From assembly GCA_947455015.1 (NCBI GenBank), contig CANGMY010000001.1:1-64000 (forward strand): a DNA stretch of 64,000 bases, given 5' to 3'. The notes under the pieces are model-generated. The model searched no databases. It was given only the letters and a program-made list of their open reading frames with translations, and was not told the DNA's origin. The DNA comes from Microthrixaceae bacterium. Lineage in GTDB: Bacteria; Actinomycetota; Acidimicrobiia; Acidimicrobiales; Acidimicrobilacustridaceae. Position numbers and translations under genes: made by a program. Shown piece after piece: positions 1 to 11,042 of the stretch (position 1 is its first letter; every line of letters starts with the position of its first letter).

Positions 1-375
1 CTGCCGATGTGGATGTGGCTCGATGAACCTTGGGAGCGAATTTGGGCCACTGCATCGATTGGTGATGTTTGGGCGAGTGTGGACGCCTGGCCGGAAACCT
101 CATTATGGGAGTTTGAGGACGGAACTGAAATTTGGTGTGATCAGGGAGTCGCCTATGACGTGTGGCGAATGCCCTCAGAGCAGCAGTCAGGGTGCACTCA
201 TACCTTCAGTCGGTCATCGATGTGGTCGAGCGGGGGCGTTGAATGGGTCCGCGTCACCGTGACGTGGGGTGCCGAGTGGACATCAAGCGAATTGGGTGGC
301 GAGCCGCTCGGCACGATCACGCGTTCTGCAGAATTTCCCGTTCGGGTCGTCGAAGCGCAGGCGCTCGTGCGCTGA
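1..375 (+). CDS. C-terminal end of a conserved unknown protein (partial)
   Basis: The reading frame is open from the first base, so the gene begins outside the window; about 124 residues remain. The fragment is rich in tryptophan and ends in PVRVVEAQALVR. The order of features (short W-rich start, a GDG-like 'FEDGTEIWCD' stretch, 'CTHTFSRSS', a 'VTVTWGAEW' strand and a final VRVVEAQAL) matches the C-terminal part of a widespread actinobacterial family often annotated as ATP/GTP-binding or hypothetical protein. I recognise this by pattern only. Its function is not known to me; the beta-rich Trp-containing end suggests an extracytoplasmic domain. The stop is followed 33 bases later by an enoyl-CoA hydratase gene on the same strand. 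Confidence 0.6.
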   Translation: MPMWMWLDEPWERIWATASIGDVWASVDAWPETSLWEFEDGTEIWCDQGVAYDVWRMPSEQQSGCTHTFSRSSMWSSGGVEWVRVTVTWGAEWTSSELGGEPLGTITRSAEFPVRVVEAQALVR

Positions 376-394
376 TCATTAGGAGGCGAACCGG

Positions 395-400
395 TAGGGT
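395..400 (+). promoter_or_regulatory. TANNNT -10 box of a probable leaderless enoyl-CoA hydratase mRNA
   Basis: TAGGGT lies 8 bases before the ATG at 409. That spacing would start the transcript at or next to the start codon. An AGGAGG stands at 381-386, but 22 bases before the ATG is too far for normal ribosome binding. No clear -35 is visible. Confidence 0.4.
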
Positions 401-408
401 CGCTGTCC

Positions 409-1185
409 ATGTCAGAGCTACTGGTTGCAGTCGAACGGCGGAACGACGGCGTTGCTGTTGTCCGTCTACAGAACGGCAAGGTCAATTCGTTGTCGTCGGA
501 GGTTTTGCGACAGTTACGTGCGGCCGCGGAAGCGCTGACCGTCACTCCGCCAGGAGCCGTTGTTGTCGTCGGTAGTGATCGCATTTTCGCAGCGGGTGCA
601 GATATCTCGGAGTTTGCGGGCCCAGACGAAGCGCGTTCGATCGGACGTCTCTTTCTCGAAGCGCTGAACGCCGTTGCCGCGATCCCGCGAGTCGTGATTG
701 CTGCCGTTGCTGGTCCGGCGCTTGGCGGCGGTTGTGAACTCGCGTTGGCCTGCGATCTGCGTGTGTGTTCGACCAGCGCGAAGTTTGGTCAGCCGGAAAT
801 CCTCTTGGGCATCATTCCGGGTGGCGGTGGCACGCAACGCCTCGCACGTTTGGTTGGTCCATCACGTGCCAAGGACCTCATCCTGAGTGGTCGTCAGGTT
901 CGCGCCGATGAAGCATTGCGAATCGGTCTTGCCGATGAAGTTGTCGAACCTGAACAACTTGAATTTCGTGCGCTTGAACTTGCCGCGCAGTATGCAGCCG
1001 GGCCTGTGCAAGCTCATGCAATTGCCAAACGAGTGATCGATGCTGGTCTCGAAGGAACCTTGGCCGACGGTCTAGAACTCGAACAGGATGCCTTCGTCGA
1101 GGTATTCAGGACAGACGATGCGCGCATTGGCGTGGCCTCATTCCTCGAGAACGGGCCCGGGAAAGCGCAGTTCACCGGGCAATGA
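409..1185 (+). CDS. enoyl-CoA hydratase/isomerase family protein
   Basis: 258 residues, the usual length of the crotonase family, which hydrates or isomerises enoyl-CoA thioesters in fatty acid or amino acid breakdown. The CoA-binding motif AGADISEF lies near residues 61-68. The oxyanion-hole segment GPALGGGCELALACD is near 101-115. The stretch EILLGIIPGGGGTQRL, near residues 128-143, is typical of true hydratases. The ATG start at 409 is preceded by a TANNNT box rather than a close ribosome binding site. The physiological substrate cannot be read from sequence; the downstream rhomboid gene gives no hint. The cytoplasmic soluble fold is certain; the exact reaction is not. Confidence 0.85.
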   Translation: MSELLVAVERRNDGVAVVRLQNGKVNSLSSEVLRQLRAAAEALTVTPPGAVVVVGSDRIFAAGADISEFAGPDEARSIGRLFLEALNAVAAIPRVVIAAVAGPALGGGCELALACDLRVCSTSAKFGQPEILLGIIPGGGGTQRLARLVGPSRAKDLILSGRQVRADEALRIGLADEVVEPEQLEFRALELAAQYAAGPVQAHAIAKRVIDAGLEGTLADGLELEQDAFVEVFRTDDARIGVASFLENGPGKAQFTGQ

Positions 1186-1228
1186 GCTCGTCAATAGGCG
1201 TCAACCGATCATCAAGCGTTGGTGTGTG

Positions 1229-2113
1229 ATGACACAACCAATGTCGACCTGTTATCGACATCCGAACAATCGTGCGGGTGTCAGTTGTCAGCGATGCAAT
1301 CGTCCGATCTGCGGCGCATGTATGACGCCAGCATCGGTTGGTTTCCAGTGTCCAGAGTGCATCAAAGGTGCGGCCAAGAAATCCCCGGTGATTCGTTTCA
1401 GTGAAATGCGCGCTGGCCGGCCGATCGTGACCGAAGTTCTCATTGCGTTAAACGTGATTGGTGTCATCGCAGTTGTTGCCACCGGTGGCTCGCTCTTTAA
1501 CGGAGGCGGCAGAGCGACCGAACAAGGTATGACGCTTGGCCAGGGAGTGATGTATTCGTCTTCCGGCGGCCGTGCAACGATCGAATTTGTTGGCGTCGCG
1601 TATGGGGAATGGTGGCGAATCGTCACCGGTGGTTTCCTGCATTCGGGCCTGCTGCATTTCGGAATGAACATGCTGCTGCTGTACTTGCTTGGCAAGCAGC
1701 TTGAACCACTTCTCGGCAAGGCCCGATTTGCTGCGCTTTACGTCGCCTGTCTTGTCGGCGGTTCGTTCGGAGCGTTACTCGTATCGCCCATGGTGGGAAC
1801 CGTCGGCGCGTCGGGTGCGGTGTTCGGACTCATGGGAGCAGCGGTTGTCGCTCAGCGTCGGTCAGGAATCGATGTGTGGCGTAACGGCATCGGCGGACTT
1901 GTTGTCATCAACCTGTTGCTGACATTCGCGGTGCCTGGGATCGCCATCGGCGCTCACGTCGGTGGACTCGTGATCGGAGTTGCCGTTGGCGCGCTCGTGT
2001 TCGCGCTCGATAGTGCAGTCCGAAGTCCGTGGGTAGGAACCGCCGCCTGTGTCGCAATCACGGTTGCGTTGTGGGTCGGTTGCCTAGTGGCCGCGTCACG
2101 ATTCGTGAACTGA
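1229..2113 (+). CDS. rhomboid family intramembrane serine protease with N-terminal zinc-finger-like domain
   Basis: About 294 residues. The N-terminus (roughly 7-50) has regularly spaced Cys and His (CYRHP, CQRCNRPICGACM, CPECI) resembling a B-box-like zinc domain, common in actinobacterial rhomboids. Several membrane helices follow. The rhomboid signature GASG holds the expected nucleophile Ser195, and GAHVGG holds the partner His243. Rhomboids cleave membrane proteins inside the bilayer; the substrate is unknown. I chose ATG 1229 because a longer frame would overlap the enoyl-CoA hydratase gene; a GTG at 1226 is also possible. The 3' end overlaps the convergent SRPBCC gene by 18 bases. Confidence 0.88.
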   Translation: MTQPMSTCYRHPNNRAGVSCQRCNRPICGACMTPASVGFQCPECIKGAAKKSPVIRFSEMRAGRPIVTEVLIALNVIGVIAVVATGGSLFNGGGRATEQGMTLGQGVMYSSSGGRATIEFVGVAYGEWWRIVTGGFLHSGLLHFGMNMLLLYLLGKQLEPLLGKARFAALYVACLVGGSFGALLVSPMVGTVGASGAVFGLMGAAVVAQRRSGIDVWRNGIGGLVVINLLLTFAVPGIAIGAHVGGLVIGVAVGALVFALDSAVRSPWVGTAACVAITVALWVGCLVAASRFVN

Positions 2114-2554
2114 ACCTTCAGATTCAACGATTGCTTTCAGCTCTTTGAGGTTTCGCTTCCAGATCAGTTTGAGAACCTGACCGCCAACCACGGCGCCAAC
2201 TGGGCCGCCCATCCACCAAGGAAAGCGGAGTGATTCTTTCCACTGAAAACCGGCGCGGTCTTCGCCGATAGGAAGGATTGTGAATGCTCCGGTTCCGGTC
2301 ACCATTCCGACATGGCGGACACCAATTGTGGTGGCGTCATCCCACTCAGTGATTTCCATTTTGTCGGTGAGGCGAAATGGTCCGACTTTGGTGTCGCAGT
2401 CGAACGTGGTCCCGACTCCGGAAATGGATTCGGACGTGAACCGGATGGCTACTGCATCGTGCATCCAGTCAACATGGTCGGCGACGTTCTCAACAACCGC
2501 CCAGACCTTGTCGGGAGTTGCGTTGATTACGGTGCTGACCCTGATGGTTGCCAT
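2096..2554 (-). CDS. SRPBCC (polyketide cyclase/START-like) family protein
   Basis: 152 residues. The opening MATIRVSTVINATPDKVWAV, followed by a long beta-helix-grip pattern (VGPFRLTDKMEITEWDD; GFQWKESLRFPWWMGG), fits the SRPBCC superfamily, whose members bind hydrophobic ligands in a deep cavity. No catalytic residues can be assigned. ATG 2554 is chosen over a GTG six bases upstream because a TACGCT box stands exactly 6 bases before it, the same arrangement as greA in this window. It is convergent with, and overlaps, the rhomboid gene. Function beyond lipid or aromatic ligand binding is unknown. Confidence 0.72.
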   Translation of the reverse strand: MATIRVSTVINATPDKVWAVVENVADHVDWMHDAVAIRFTSESISGVGTTFDCDTKVGPFRLTDKMEITEWDDATTIGVRHVGMVTGTGAFTILPIGEDRAGFQWKESLRFPWWMGGPVGAVVGGQVLKLIWKRNLKELKAIVESEGSVHES

Positions 2555-2560
2555 GCCCAC

Positions 2561-2566
2561 AGCGTA
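2561..2566 (-). promoter_or_regulatory. TANNNT -10 box for the SRPBCC gene
   Basis: On the minus strand TACGCT ends 6 bases before the ATG at 2554. greA has the identical box at the identical distance. There is no Shine-Dalgarno sequence, so a leaderless transcript is inferred. Confidence 0.45.
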
Positions 2567-2583
2567 GAGAGCAATGGCTCAAA

Positions 2584-3351
2584 TCACGCTGTCGGGGCGT
2601 AAATCGAAACGTGAGCTGTGCTCTCGTTCGTAAATGGCGTGCCATTCCAGTCGCTCTGTCGCTCGAGAAGTACGAGCCCAGCGGTGTGCGCAGCGGCATC
2701 AAGTTGCTCTGGTCCACAGATGAGAACTGACCACGGCCGAACCCTGACGACACCGGGCCACACTTCAATGTGCCGACCGTGAAGGCGCGATGTCGATCGG
2801 TCATAGGTCGTTTCGATAAAGACCGGAGCATCTGATTCGACTCGTGCAGGGGAGAGTGACTGCGCAGGAATCATTGATTCATCGATGGGGACAAATGCTT
2901 CGACAACAACACGCCCGTCGGGAAGCAGGAACTCTCTGCTTCCTTGAAAGCATCGTGAGAGTGCATCGAAGTTCTTGACATTGAGCAACGTGTTGAACGC
3001 GCAGAACACGAGAGAGAAGCGATCGGTGAGATCAGCCGAGCGCAATGAATGTTCGATGTTGGCCATGTCGCCGAGCACGGGAACGACCGAACGAGTTGGG
3101 TCGACTCTCTCGAGTTCGTCAAGCATTTCCTGGGACGCGTCGATTCCGACGACGCGCACGCCGGAGCGAGAGAGGGGCAGGGCAAGACGACCAGTACCAA
3201 CCCCCAGTTCAAGGATGGGTCCAGAACCTGCGAGTTGCAGCAATGCTGCGACGGCGGCATCGGTCTCAAAGGAGGTCGCGTACCAATCGTCGTAGACGTC
3301 AGCGAACGATCGGCCATAGGTACTTGGGTCGCTGGATTCGTTGGTGGCCAC
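2584..3351 (-). CDS. class I SAM-dependent methyltransferase
   Basis: 255 residues when started at the GTG at 3351. Motif I, ILELGVGTGRLALPL, near residues 46-60, binds S-adenosylmethionine. The acidic residue after strand 2 is in VVGIDAS, and the post-motif segment FSLVFCAFNTLLN fits the Rossmann-like methyltransferase fold. Substrate unknown. The longer frame upstream has an Arg/His-rich sequence unlike a protein and overlaps the divergent cysteine desulfurase gene, so I rejected it. CAGACT six bases before the GTG resembles the box in front of the leuA leader. The stop lies about 30 bases from the SRPBCC start, so the two may be co-transcribed. Confidence 0.78.
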   Translation of the reverse strand: MATNESSDPSTYGRSFADVYDDWYATSFETDAAVAALLQLAGSGPILELGVGTGRLALPLSRSGVRVVGIDASQEMLDELERVDPTRSVVPVLGDMANIEHSLRSADLTDRFSLVFCAFNTLLNVKNFDALSRCFQGSREFLLPDGRVVVEAFVPIDESMIPAQSLSPARVESDAPVFIETTYDRSTSRLHGRHIEVWPGVVRVRPWSVLICGPEQLDAAAHTAGLVLLERQSDWNGTPFTNESTAHVSIYAPTA

Positions 3352-3357
3352 CTCGGA

Positions 3358-3363
3358 AGTCTG
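3358..3363 (-). promoter_or_regulatory. -10-like CAGACT box for the methyltransferase
   Basis: CAGACT (minus strand) lies 6 bases before the GTG start at 3351. The same hexamer at the same distance precedes the leuA leader peptide and the gene starting at 10929. Leaderless transcription is an inference. Confidence 0.35.
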
Positions 3364-3390
3364 CCCGCGATGGCGATGTCTGCCCACCGG

Positions 3391-3396
3391 TAGCCT
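3391..3396 (+). promoter_or_regulatory. TANNNT -10 box for cysteine desulfurase
   Basis: TAGCCT lies 6 bases before ATG 3403, identical in sequence and spacing to the box of the PASTA kinase gene. No ribosome binding site fits between them. Confidence 0.45.
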
Positions 3397-3402
3397 TGGC
3401 CC

Positions 3403-4536
3403 ATGACGTCGTATCTCGATCACGCTGCAACAGGGCCGATGCGTCCTGAAGCGATTGAGTCGATGTTGCCGTTCCTTTCCGAACGATTCGCCAATCCATC
3501 TGGTGCGCATCGTTTCGCCCGAGATGCTCGCCGCGCTGTCGATGACGCGCGTGAAGAATTCGCAGGGCTCGTCGGAGCTGAACCCGGCGACATCATTTTC
3601 ACGAGTGGCGGAACCGAATCGGACAACTTGGCCATCTTTGGCTTGGGCTCTGGCGACGGCGTTCCTGTCTGCAGTGCAGTGGAACATCATGCAGTCCTTG
3701 ATCCCGTCGAAGCTCTCGGCGGACGTTTGGTTGGCGTCGATCGAAACGGAGTGGTCGATCCAGCCGAACTTCGACGGGTACTGAACGAAGGGCCCGTCCG
3801 TGTTGTTTCGCTCATGGTGGTCAACAACGAAACCGGCGTCATTGCTGACCTCGCCTCGTTAGCAAAGGTCGTTCGGTCTGCGGCACCCGATGCCGTCCTT
3901 CACTCCGATGCTGTGCAGGCCTTTTGTTGGACCGACATCGCCGAGCAGTGTTCGGTCGTCGATTCATTCAGTTTGAGTGCCCACAAATTTGGTGGACCGA
4001 AGGGCGTGGGTGCGCTTGTCGTGCGTGCTGGGGTCCCGCTTTCTCCTCGTCAACTCGGGGGTGGTCAGGAGCGCGAACGCCGATCGGGAACGCAGAATGT
4101 TCCTGGCATTGTGGCCATGGTGACTGCGGCTCGTCTCGCCGCCGAAGACCGAGCCGCCGATATCGCTCGTATCGGTGCGCTGCGCGACCAACTCCTCGAC
4201 GGTCTACTCGCTGCGCTCCCGGGAACGGTTGAGACTGCAGGCTCCGATCGTTCTCAACGGGCTGCAGGCATCGCTCACCTTTGTTTCCCCGGCGTCGAGA
4301 GCGAAGCGTTGCTGTTCTTGCTTGAGCGTGGCGACGTTTCAGCCTCAGCCGCTTCGTCATGCGCGAGCGGAGCGTTGCAGTCTTCACATGTCCTTGGGGC
4401 GATGGGCATCGAGACGGATTTAGCCAGAGGTTCGCTGCGTTTGTCGTTGGGGTGGTCAACCACGCAGGCCAATATCGACGAAGCGCTCACTGTGATTCCA
4501 CCCGCAGTTGAACGACTCCGACAGTTCGGGATCTGA
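3403..4536 (+). CDS. iscS: cysteine desulfurase (IscS/NifS-like)
   Basis: 377 residues, PLP-dependent class V aminotransferase fold. It takes sulfur from cysteine as an enzyme-bound persulfide and passes it on. The PLP lysine is Lys195 in SAHKFGGPKG; the active-site Cys320 sits in SAASSCASG; RSGTQNVPG is typical of the family. Two bases after the stop comes mnmA, which needs a sulfur donor to thiolate U34 of tRNA, so tRNA thiolation is the likely main role here. A general role in Fe-S assembly is possible but not shown by the neighbours. The start is set by a TAGCCT box and by the family N-terminus (YLDHAATGPMR). Confidence 0.92.
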   Translation: MTSYLDHAATGPMRPEAIESMLPFLSERFANPSGAHRFARDARRAVDDAREEFAGLVGAEPGDIIFTSGGTESDNLAIFGLGSGDGVPVCSAVEHHAVLDPVEALGGRLVGVDRNGVVDPAELRRVLNEGPVRVVSLMVVNNETGVIADLASLAKVVRSAAPDAVLHSDAVQAFCWTDIAEQCSVVDSFSLSAHKFGGPKGVGALVVRAGVPLSPRQLGGGQERERRSGTQNVPGIVAMVTAARLAAEDRAADIARIGALRDQLLDGLLAALPGTVETAGSDRSQRAAGIAHLCFPGVESEALLFLLERGDVSASAASSCASGALQSSHVLGAMGIETDLARGSLRLSLGWSTTQANIDEALTVIPPAVERLRQFGI

Positions 4537-4538
4537 TC

Positions 4539-5606
4539 ATGCAGGTAATGGTTGCAATGTCCGGTGGCGTTGACTCCTCAGTTGCTGCAGCAATGCTGCG
4601 CGACCAAGGGCACGATGTCGTCGGTGTCACGCTCAAACTCTGGGGCGGAGAATCTGATTCCGGGTGTTGTTCGGTAAGCGATGTTGACGACGCTCGCCGC
4701 GTTGCTCAGCAGTTAGATATTGATCATCTCGTCTTCAATTTCTCTGAAGATTTTGATCGCGATGTCGTCGATCCTTATGTGGCTGATCACGCTCGTGGCA
4801 TCACGCCAAACCCGTGCATCGAATGCAACCGCCACCTCAAGTTCGATCGTCTAATGGCACGGGCCGATGCCCTTGGCTTCGAGATGGTTGCCACAGGCCA
4901 TCACGCACAGATTGTTCGCACGGCTTCTGGGCAACCTCGACTCACACGAGGCGCTGATTTCGCGAAAGATCAGAGTTACGTCCTGCACATGCTTACGGCA
5001 TCGCAGCTTGAGCGCATCATGCTGCCAATCGGAGGTATGACAAAAGACGAGGTTCGCGAACGCGCAACCGAGTTGGGTCTTCGTACCGCTGGTAAGCCTG
5101 ACAGCCAGGATGTCTGTTTCATTTCGCACACAGGTGGCGGGCGTCGAGTATTTCTCGGCAATCGCATCGAGATGCATCCAGCGCGCGTGGTCGACGAAAC
5201 CGGCACACAGTTGGGTTCTGTTGAGGCAGTTGAGCTCGTGACAATTGGTCAGCGTCGTGGTCTCGGCGTTGGTATCGATGGACGACCGCGTTACGCGCTC
5301 GATGTCGACGTACCGAACCGCACGGTGCTTGTTGGAGCTCCCGAGGAACTCGACGTTTCAGGTGAGTTGTTGAACTCGTTCACATGGGTCGATGAAAGCG
5401 CTCGATCTGAAACGTTGATGTCGAACACTGTTTCGGCGCAAGCAAGCGCTCATGGCGAGTCTCTTGCGATTCGTGAACTGCGCGAGACCGATGCTGGGCT
5501 TGAACTCGTCTGGGAGTCACCGACTCGTCGCGTTGCGCCCGGTCAAAGCATCGTGCTGTATGACAACGACCTTGTCGTCGGCGGTGGGCTCGTTAGTCGA
5601 CGGTAA
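4539..5606 (+). CDS. mnmA: tRNA-specific 2-thiouridylase MnmA
   Basis: 355 residues, normal for the family. MnmA adenylates U34 of Lys, Glu and Gln tRNAs and replaces the oxygen with sulfur. The PP-loop MSGGVDSSVAAAM is at residues 4-16. The two catalytic cysteines are visible as Cys96 (CIECNRHLKF) and Cys193 (SQDVCFI). The DQSYVLHML segment is also typical. The gene starts two bases after the cysteine desulfurase stop, so the sulfur donor and acceptor are co-expressed. The 3' end overlaps the convergent membrane protein gene by 14 bases. The role is well established for this family. Confidence 0.96.
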   Translation: MQVMVAMSGGVDSSVAAAMLRDQGHDVVGVTLKLWGGESDSGCCSVSDVDDARRVAQQLDIDHLVFNFSEDFDRDVVDPYVADHARGITPNPCIECNRHLKFDRLMARADALGFEMVATGHHAQIVRTASGQPRLTRGADFAKDQSYVLHMLTASQLERIMLPIGGMTKDEVRERATELGLRTAGKPDSQDVCFISHTGGGRRVFLGNRIEMHPARVVDETGTQLGSVEAVELVTIGQRRGLGVGIDGRPRYALDVDVPNRTVLVGAPEELDVSGELLNSFTWVDESARSETLMSNTVSAQASAHGESLAIRELRETDAGLELVWESPTRRVAPGQSIVLYDNDLVVGGGLVSRR

Positions 5607-6489
5607 GTCGTCGTTCCTTGGCGGCTTCGAGCACCCAACCCGGGCGGCTCGGTGCGAATCGAACAGCGTCGACCTCGACGGGTTCGATCACCTTGCGTCG
5701 ATCGCGTCGTGTGGGCGTCGGAATTATCGAGTCAGTTGCGGAAAGTCGGAGCTCAACCTGGATGCCGATCGCCCCTGCGCTGAGGTCGGCTGCGCTCGAC
5801 CCATCTTCGGCGAGGCCAATCGAACGAACAACGTGGCGTTGAACGAGAAGCGCGTCGAGGAGAGAGGTTCGGTCGACGAGAACGAGCCCAGCGGGCACAA
5901 ACACGAGCCACCGTTTCGAAAGTTGGTGGAGTGCCCGTGAGCCTCCGACGCAGAGTGCAATCGCAAGCAGCGTGATGAGTGCGCCAAGAACCCATTGTTT
6001 GGACGCAAGAAGGAGGGGGCCTGCAAGAACTGCAGCGACCATCGCGACCCACACAAGTTCGAGAGGTCCGAGAACGACTGGTCCGGGCGGACGAAGTGGA
6101 AACCGTCGTTCGTCTCCGTACGACGATCCGTTGATGAACGTGTACCCAACTGCGGCGGAAAGCGAGAGCACTGCACAGAGCGACGTGATGCCGAGAGCGA
6201 ATGATTCCGCGAAGTCGGCGCCGTTTGGAACCACGAGTGCAGCCCATGCAGCTGCGACCAACGACGCGGGCATGACGATTCGGATCGTTGTAAGCGAGAC
6301 AGAACTTGGAGCGAGAGCGGCAATGAGCCCCACAACCCAGATCGACCACAGACCGATCGCTGCGGTGAGTGTCACCGGTATGGAGCGGTGGTTGAGGGCA
6401 TGAGCAAACGAGGTGCCCGCGGTGAGGGGGAGCGACAGCCAAATGAGGGCCGGAGCCCAGCGACTGATTGCCTTGCTGGTGGGGGTCAT
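5593..6489 (-). CDS. multi-pass membrane protein with soluble C-terminal domain, unknown function
   Basis: 298 residues from ATG 6489 (a GTG sits immediately upstream at 6492). The first 200 residues contain about six hydrophobic segments (for example ALIWLSLPLTAGTSF, LWSIWVVGLIAALA, LVWVAMVAAVLAGPLLLA, LGALITLLAIALCVGG). The C-terminal third is soluble, begins SKRWLVFVPAGLVLVDRTSL and ends in many Arg. That turn-rich start resembles small PH-like domains that follow helices in actinobacterial membrane proteins, but I cannot name a family. It is divergent from the MetE-like gene. No transport motif is visible. Confidence 0.68.
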   Translation of the reverse strand: MTPTSKAISRWAPALIWLSLPLTAGTSFAHALNHRSIPVTLTAAIGLWSIWVVGLIAALAPSSVSLTTIRIVMPASLVAAAWAALVVPNGADFAESFALGITSLCAVLSLSAAVGYTFINGSSYGDERRFPLRPPGPVVLGPLELVWVAMVAAVLAGPLLLASKQWVLGALITLLAIALCVGGSRALHQLSKRWLVFVPAGLVLVDRTSLLDALLVQRHVVRSIGLAEDGSSAADLSAGAIGIQVELRLSATDSIIPTPTRRDRRKVIEPVEVDAVRFAPSRPGWVLEAAKERRLTVD

Positions 6490-6636
6490 CACTGTTGAGA
6501 TTTGCCGATTCTGGCCGCCATCGCTAACCATGTGACTTCGGCCACAAAATTCCGACCGATTCTCGACTCGGATGTGGGCGAAACCTTCGGGACGGTGCGG
6601 CATGAATTTCGACGACACGAGCGGAAGGCGTTGACG

Positions 6637-7656
6637 ATGAGTTCACGCGTCGCGTCGTTGTCGTTGCCGTCGGGTTTGTCGACTGGCATTGGATATTTGC
6701 CTCACTGCGATCCAGGCGATGCCGTGGAGTTCGTGCTCCGACACAGCCCGAGATTGCCGTCGGCCCCGTCGCTGCCTGCTCGGTCGCGTCGCGAAGGCAT
6801 GATCGCTCAAGCAGCATCAGGACTCGCTGGCGTTGCGATTGGTGACGATGGTTCGATCGATGTCGACCTTTCACTGATCGACCCCGAGGCGCCGCTTGAT
6901 GACGAGCGTTTGTCGAGTGATGCGTGGGTCGGACTGCGCGCGTTTCTTAACGCGGTGGCCGATCGCGACGGCCCGATCAAGGTGTCACTCACTGGCCCAG
7001 TGACCTTGGGTATTGCGTTGTGGGGTGCTGGAATCGAAATCGATCTCGCATTCCGCATAGCGGGTCATGCGGTGCGCGCTCGTATCGAACGCCTGGTCGA
7101 CCATGTGCTTTTACGGGTGCCGCAAGCGCAAGTTGTTGTGTTCCTCGATGAGCCGGCGATGGGTTCGCTCACCGATGAAGGCTTTCCGATTGGCCCAAAC
7201 GACGGCATCGACCTCGTGTCTTCTGCGATGGCCGTGGTTGAGTCAAAGGCGATTACCGGACTCCACTGCTGCACCGCAGTCGACTATCGACTTCTACTCA
7301 GCACCGGTCCGCGGATTCTCTCTGTTCCAGTTGACGATCGCATCGCGAAACATTCAGGACTTGTTGGCGACTATCTCGACCGCGGCGGATGGATTGCGTG
7401 GGGCGCAGTTCCGACCGATGGCCCGATTGGCACGAGCGTCGATCGACTGTGGAGACGGCTGTCGACAGTTTGGTGCGATCTTGCGAACGAAGGATGCGAT
7501 CCGTTGTTGCTGCGCACAAACGCAATCATCACGCCCGTTTGCGGTCTCGCTCAGCACGGTGTGACTCAGGCGGAACAAGTGATGGAGCACACGTCGCGAT
7601 TGGCCGAACGACTGCAGGGCCAAGCGGCTGGTACTCGCATCTCGGTTGGTGCCTGA
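6637..7656 (+). CDS. methionine synthase (cobalamin-independent) C-terminal-like protein
   Basis: 339 residues with GTGIGYLPHCD-type features of the MetE/UROD superfamily (here STGIGYLPHCDPGDAVEFV). Possible zinc ligands of MetE are retained: His and Cys in GLHCCTA, and a later Cys in TPVCGLAQHG. The N-terminal MetE domain that binds folate is missing, so it is not a full MetE. A homologous unknown gene sits just upstream of ligA in mycobacteria. A methyl transfer to a thiol is plausible; the real substrate is unknown. ATG 6637 was chosen because GGAAGG lies about 9 bases upstream and the residues before it are low-complexity. ligA follows after 39 bases. Confidence 0.75.
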   Translation: MSSRVASLSLPSGLSTGIGYLPHCDPGDAVEFVLRHSPRLPSAPSLPARSRREGMIAQAASGLAGVAIGDDGSIDVDLSLIDPEAPLDDERLSSDAWVGLRAFLNAVADRDGPIKVSLTGPVTLGIALWGAGIEIDLAFRIAGHAVRARIERLVDHVLLRVPQAQVVVFLDEPAMGSLTDEGFPIGPNDGIDLVSSAMAVVESKAITGLHCCTAVDYRLLLSTGPRILSVPVDDRIAKHSGLVGDYLDRGGWIAWGAVPTDGPIGTSVDRLWRRLSTVWCDLANEGCDPLLLRTNAIITPVCGLAQHGVTQAEQVMEHTSRLAERLQGQAAGTRISVGA

Positions 7657-7683
7657 ACGCGACGCTTGGGCTGCTGCTCTCGC

Positions 7684-10403
<2,720 letters not shown>

Positions 10404-10449
10404 CATCAGAGTGATCGCAAGCGAATGAGCTCTGCGATCGACAACGCCA

Positions 10450-10929
10450 TTAGATGACGGTGAAGCACCAACTTCTGCTTGAACTCACCGACGGCCCGAA
10501 CGCGGTTTGCCAATAGGTGGCGATCATGCAGTTCTGACCTGCTGGGAGCGTGTCGTAGACCTTGCCTGGTCCTGCTTTGAACGTGACCTGATTGGTTTGC
10601 GGAACGACGTAGGTCTGATCGAGCGGCAGGGGAATCCCGTTGAGCGTGAGCGATGCTTCGTACCCGGGTGCCATATCGATTCCGATGATGTCCTGTTGAA
10701 GAATCTTTGCCCCGGGTGTGGGGATGAGGCGTTGGATGCGTCCGCCGTCGAGTTCGGTGGTGTCGGAGGTTCCGAGTTGAGCAACCATGACAATGCACAC
10801 CGCAGCGATCATGAGCAGCGCGGCGTAGGCGAGAAAGCGGGGCTTGAAACGACGGGTTGACGACGCCGCGGGATTGGCGGAGTCGGCGGTCGAGCCTGTG
10901 GTGTCGTTCGCTGAGTCGGAAGTAGTCAC
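10450..10929 (-). CDS. membrane-anchored extracytoplasmic protein of unknown function
   Basis: 159 residues when started at GTG 10929. A polar Ser/Thr-rich N-terminus is followed by one membrane helix (FLAYAALLMIAAVCIVMVA). After it comes an outer domain of about 100 residues with two Cys (GQNCMIATYW and SRSWCFTVI) that could form a disulfide. The strand pattern (ASLTLNGIPLPLDQTYVV; TNQVTFKAGPG) suggests a beta sandwich. I do not recognise the family. The start was chosen because CAGACT lies exactly 6 bases upstream, as before the leuA leader; an ATG at 10950 in the same frame is the alternative. The gene is divergent from the PASTA kinase, whose outer domain is also extracytoplasmic. Confidence 0.62.
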   Translation of the reverse strand: MTTSDSANDTTGSTADSANPAASSTRRFKPRFLAYAALLMIAAVCIVMVAQLGTSDTTELDGGRIQRLIPTPGAKILQQDIIGIDMAPGYEASLTLNGIPLPLDQTYVVPQTNQVTFKAGPGKVYDTLPAGQNCMIATYWQTAFGPSVSSSRSWCFTVI

Positions 10930-10935
10930 CCCAAG

Positions 10936-10941
10936 AGTCTG
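10936..10941 (-). promoter_or_regulatory. -10-like CAGACT box for the small membrane-anchored protein
   Basis: CAGACT on the minus strand ends 6 bases before GTG 10929, matching the leuA leader and the methyltransferase at 3351. It argues for the shorter start of this gene. Confidence 0.35.
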
Positions 10942-11030
10942 CCCGCTCATTCGTCGCGAGCCGGTCTCGGGTGTGACGATTTTCCGTCACGTCTTCGGCG
11001 AGGGTGACCGAAATCAGTAAGACCGAGAAC

Positions 11031-11036
11031 TAGCCT
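11031..11036 (+). promoter_or_regulatory. TANNNT -10 box for the PASTA kinase
   Basis: TAGCCT lies 6 bases before GTG 11043, the same hexamer and spacing as at 3391-3396. No Shine-Dalgarno sequence is present in between. Confidence 0.45.
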
Positions 11037-11042
11037 CGCCCC

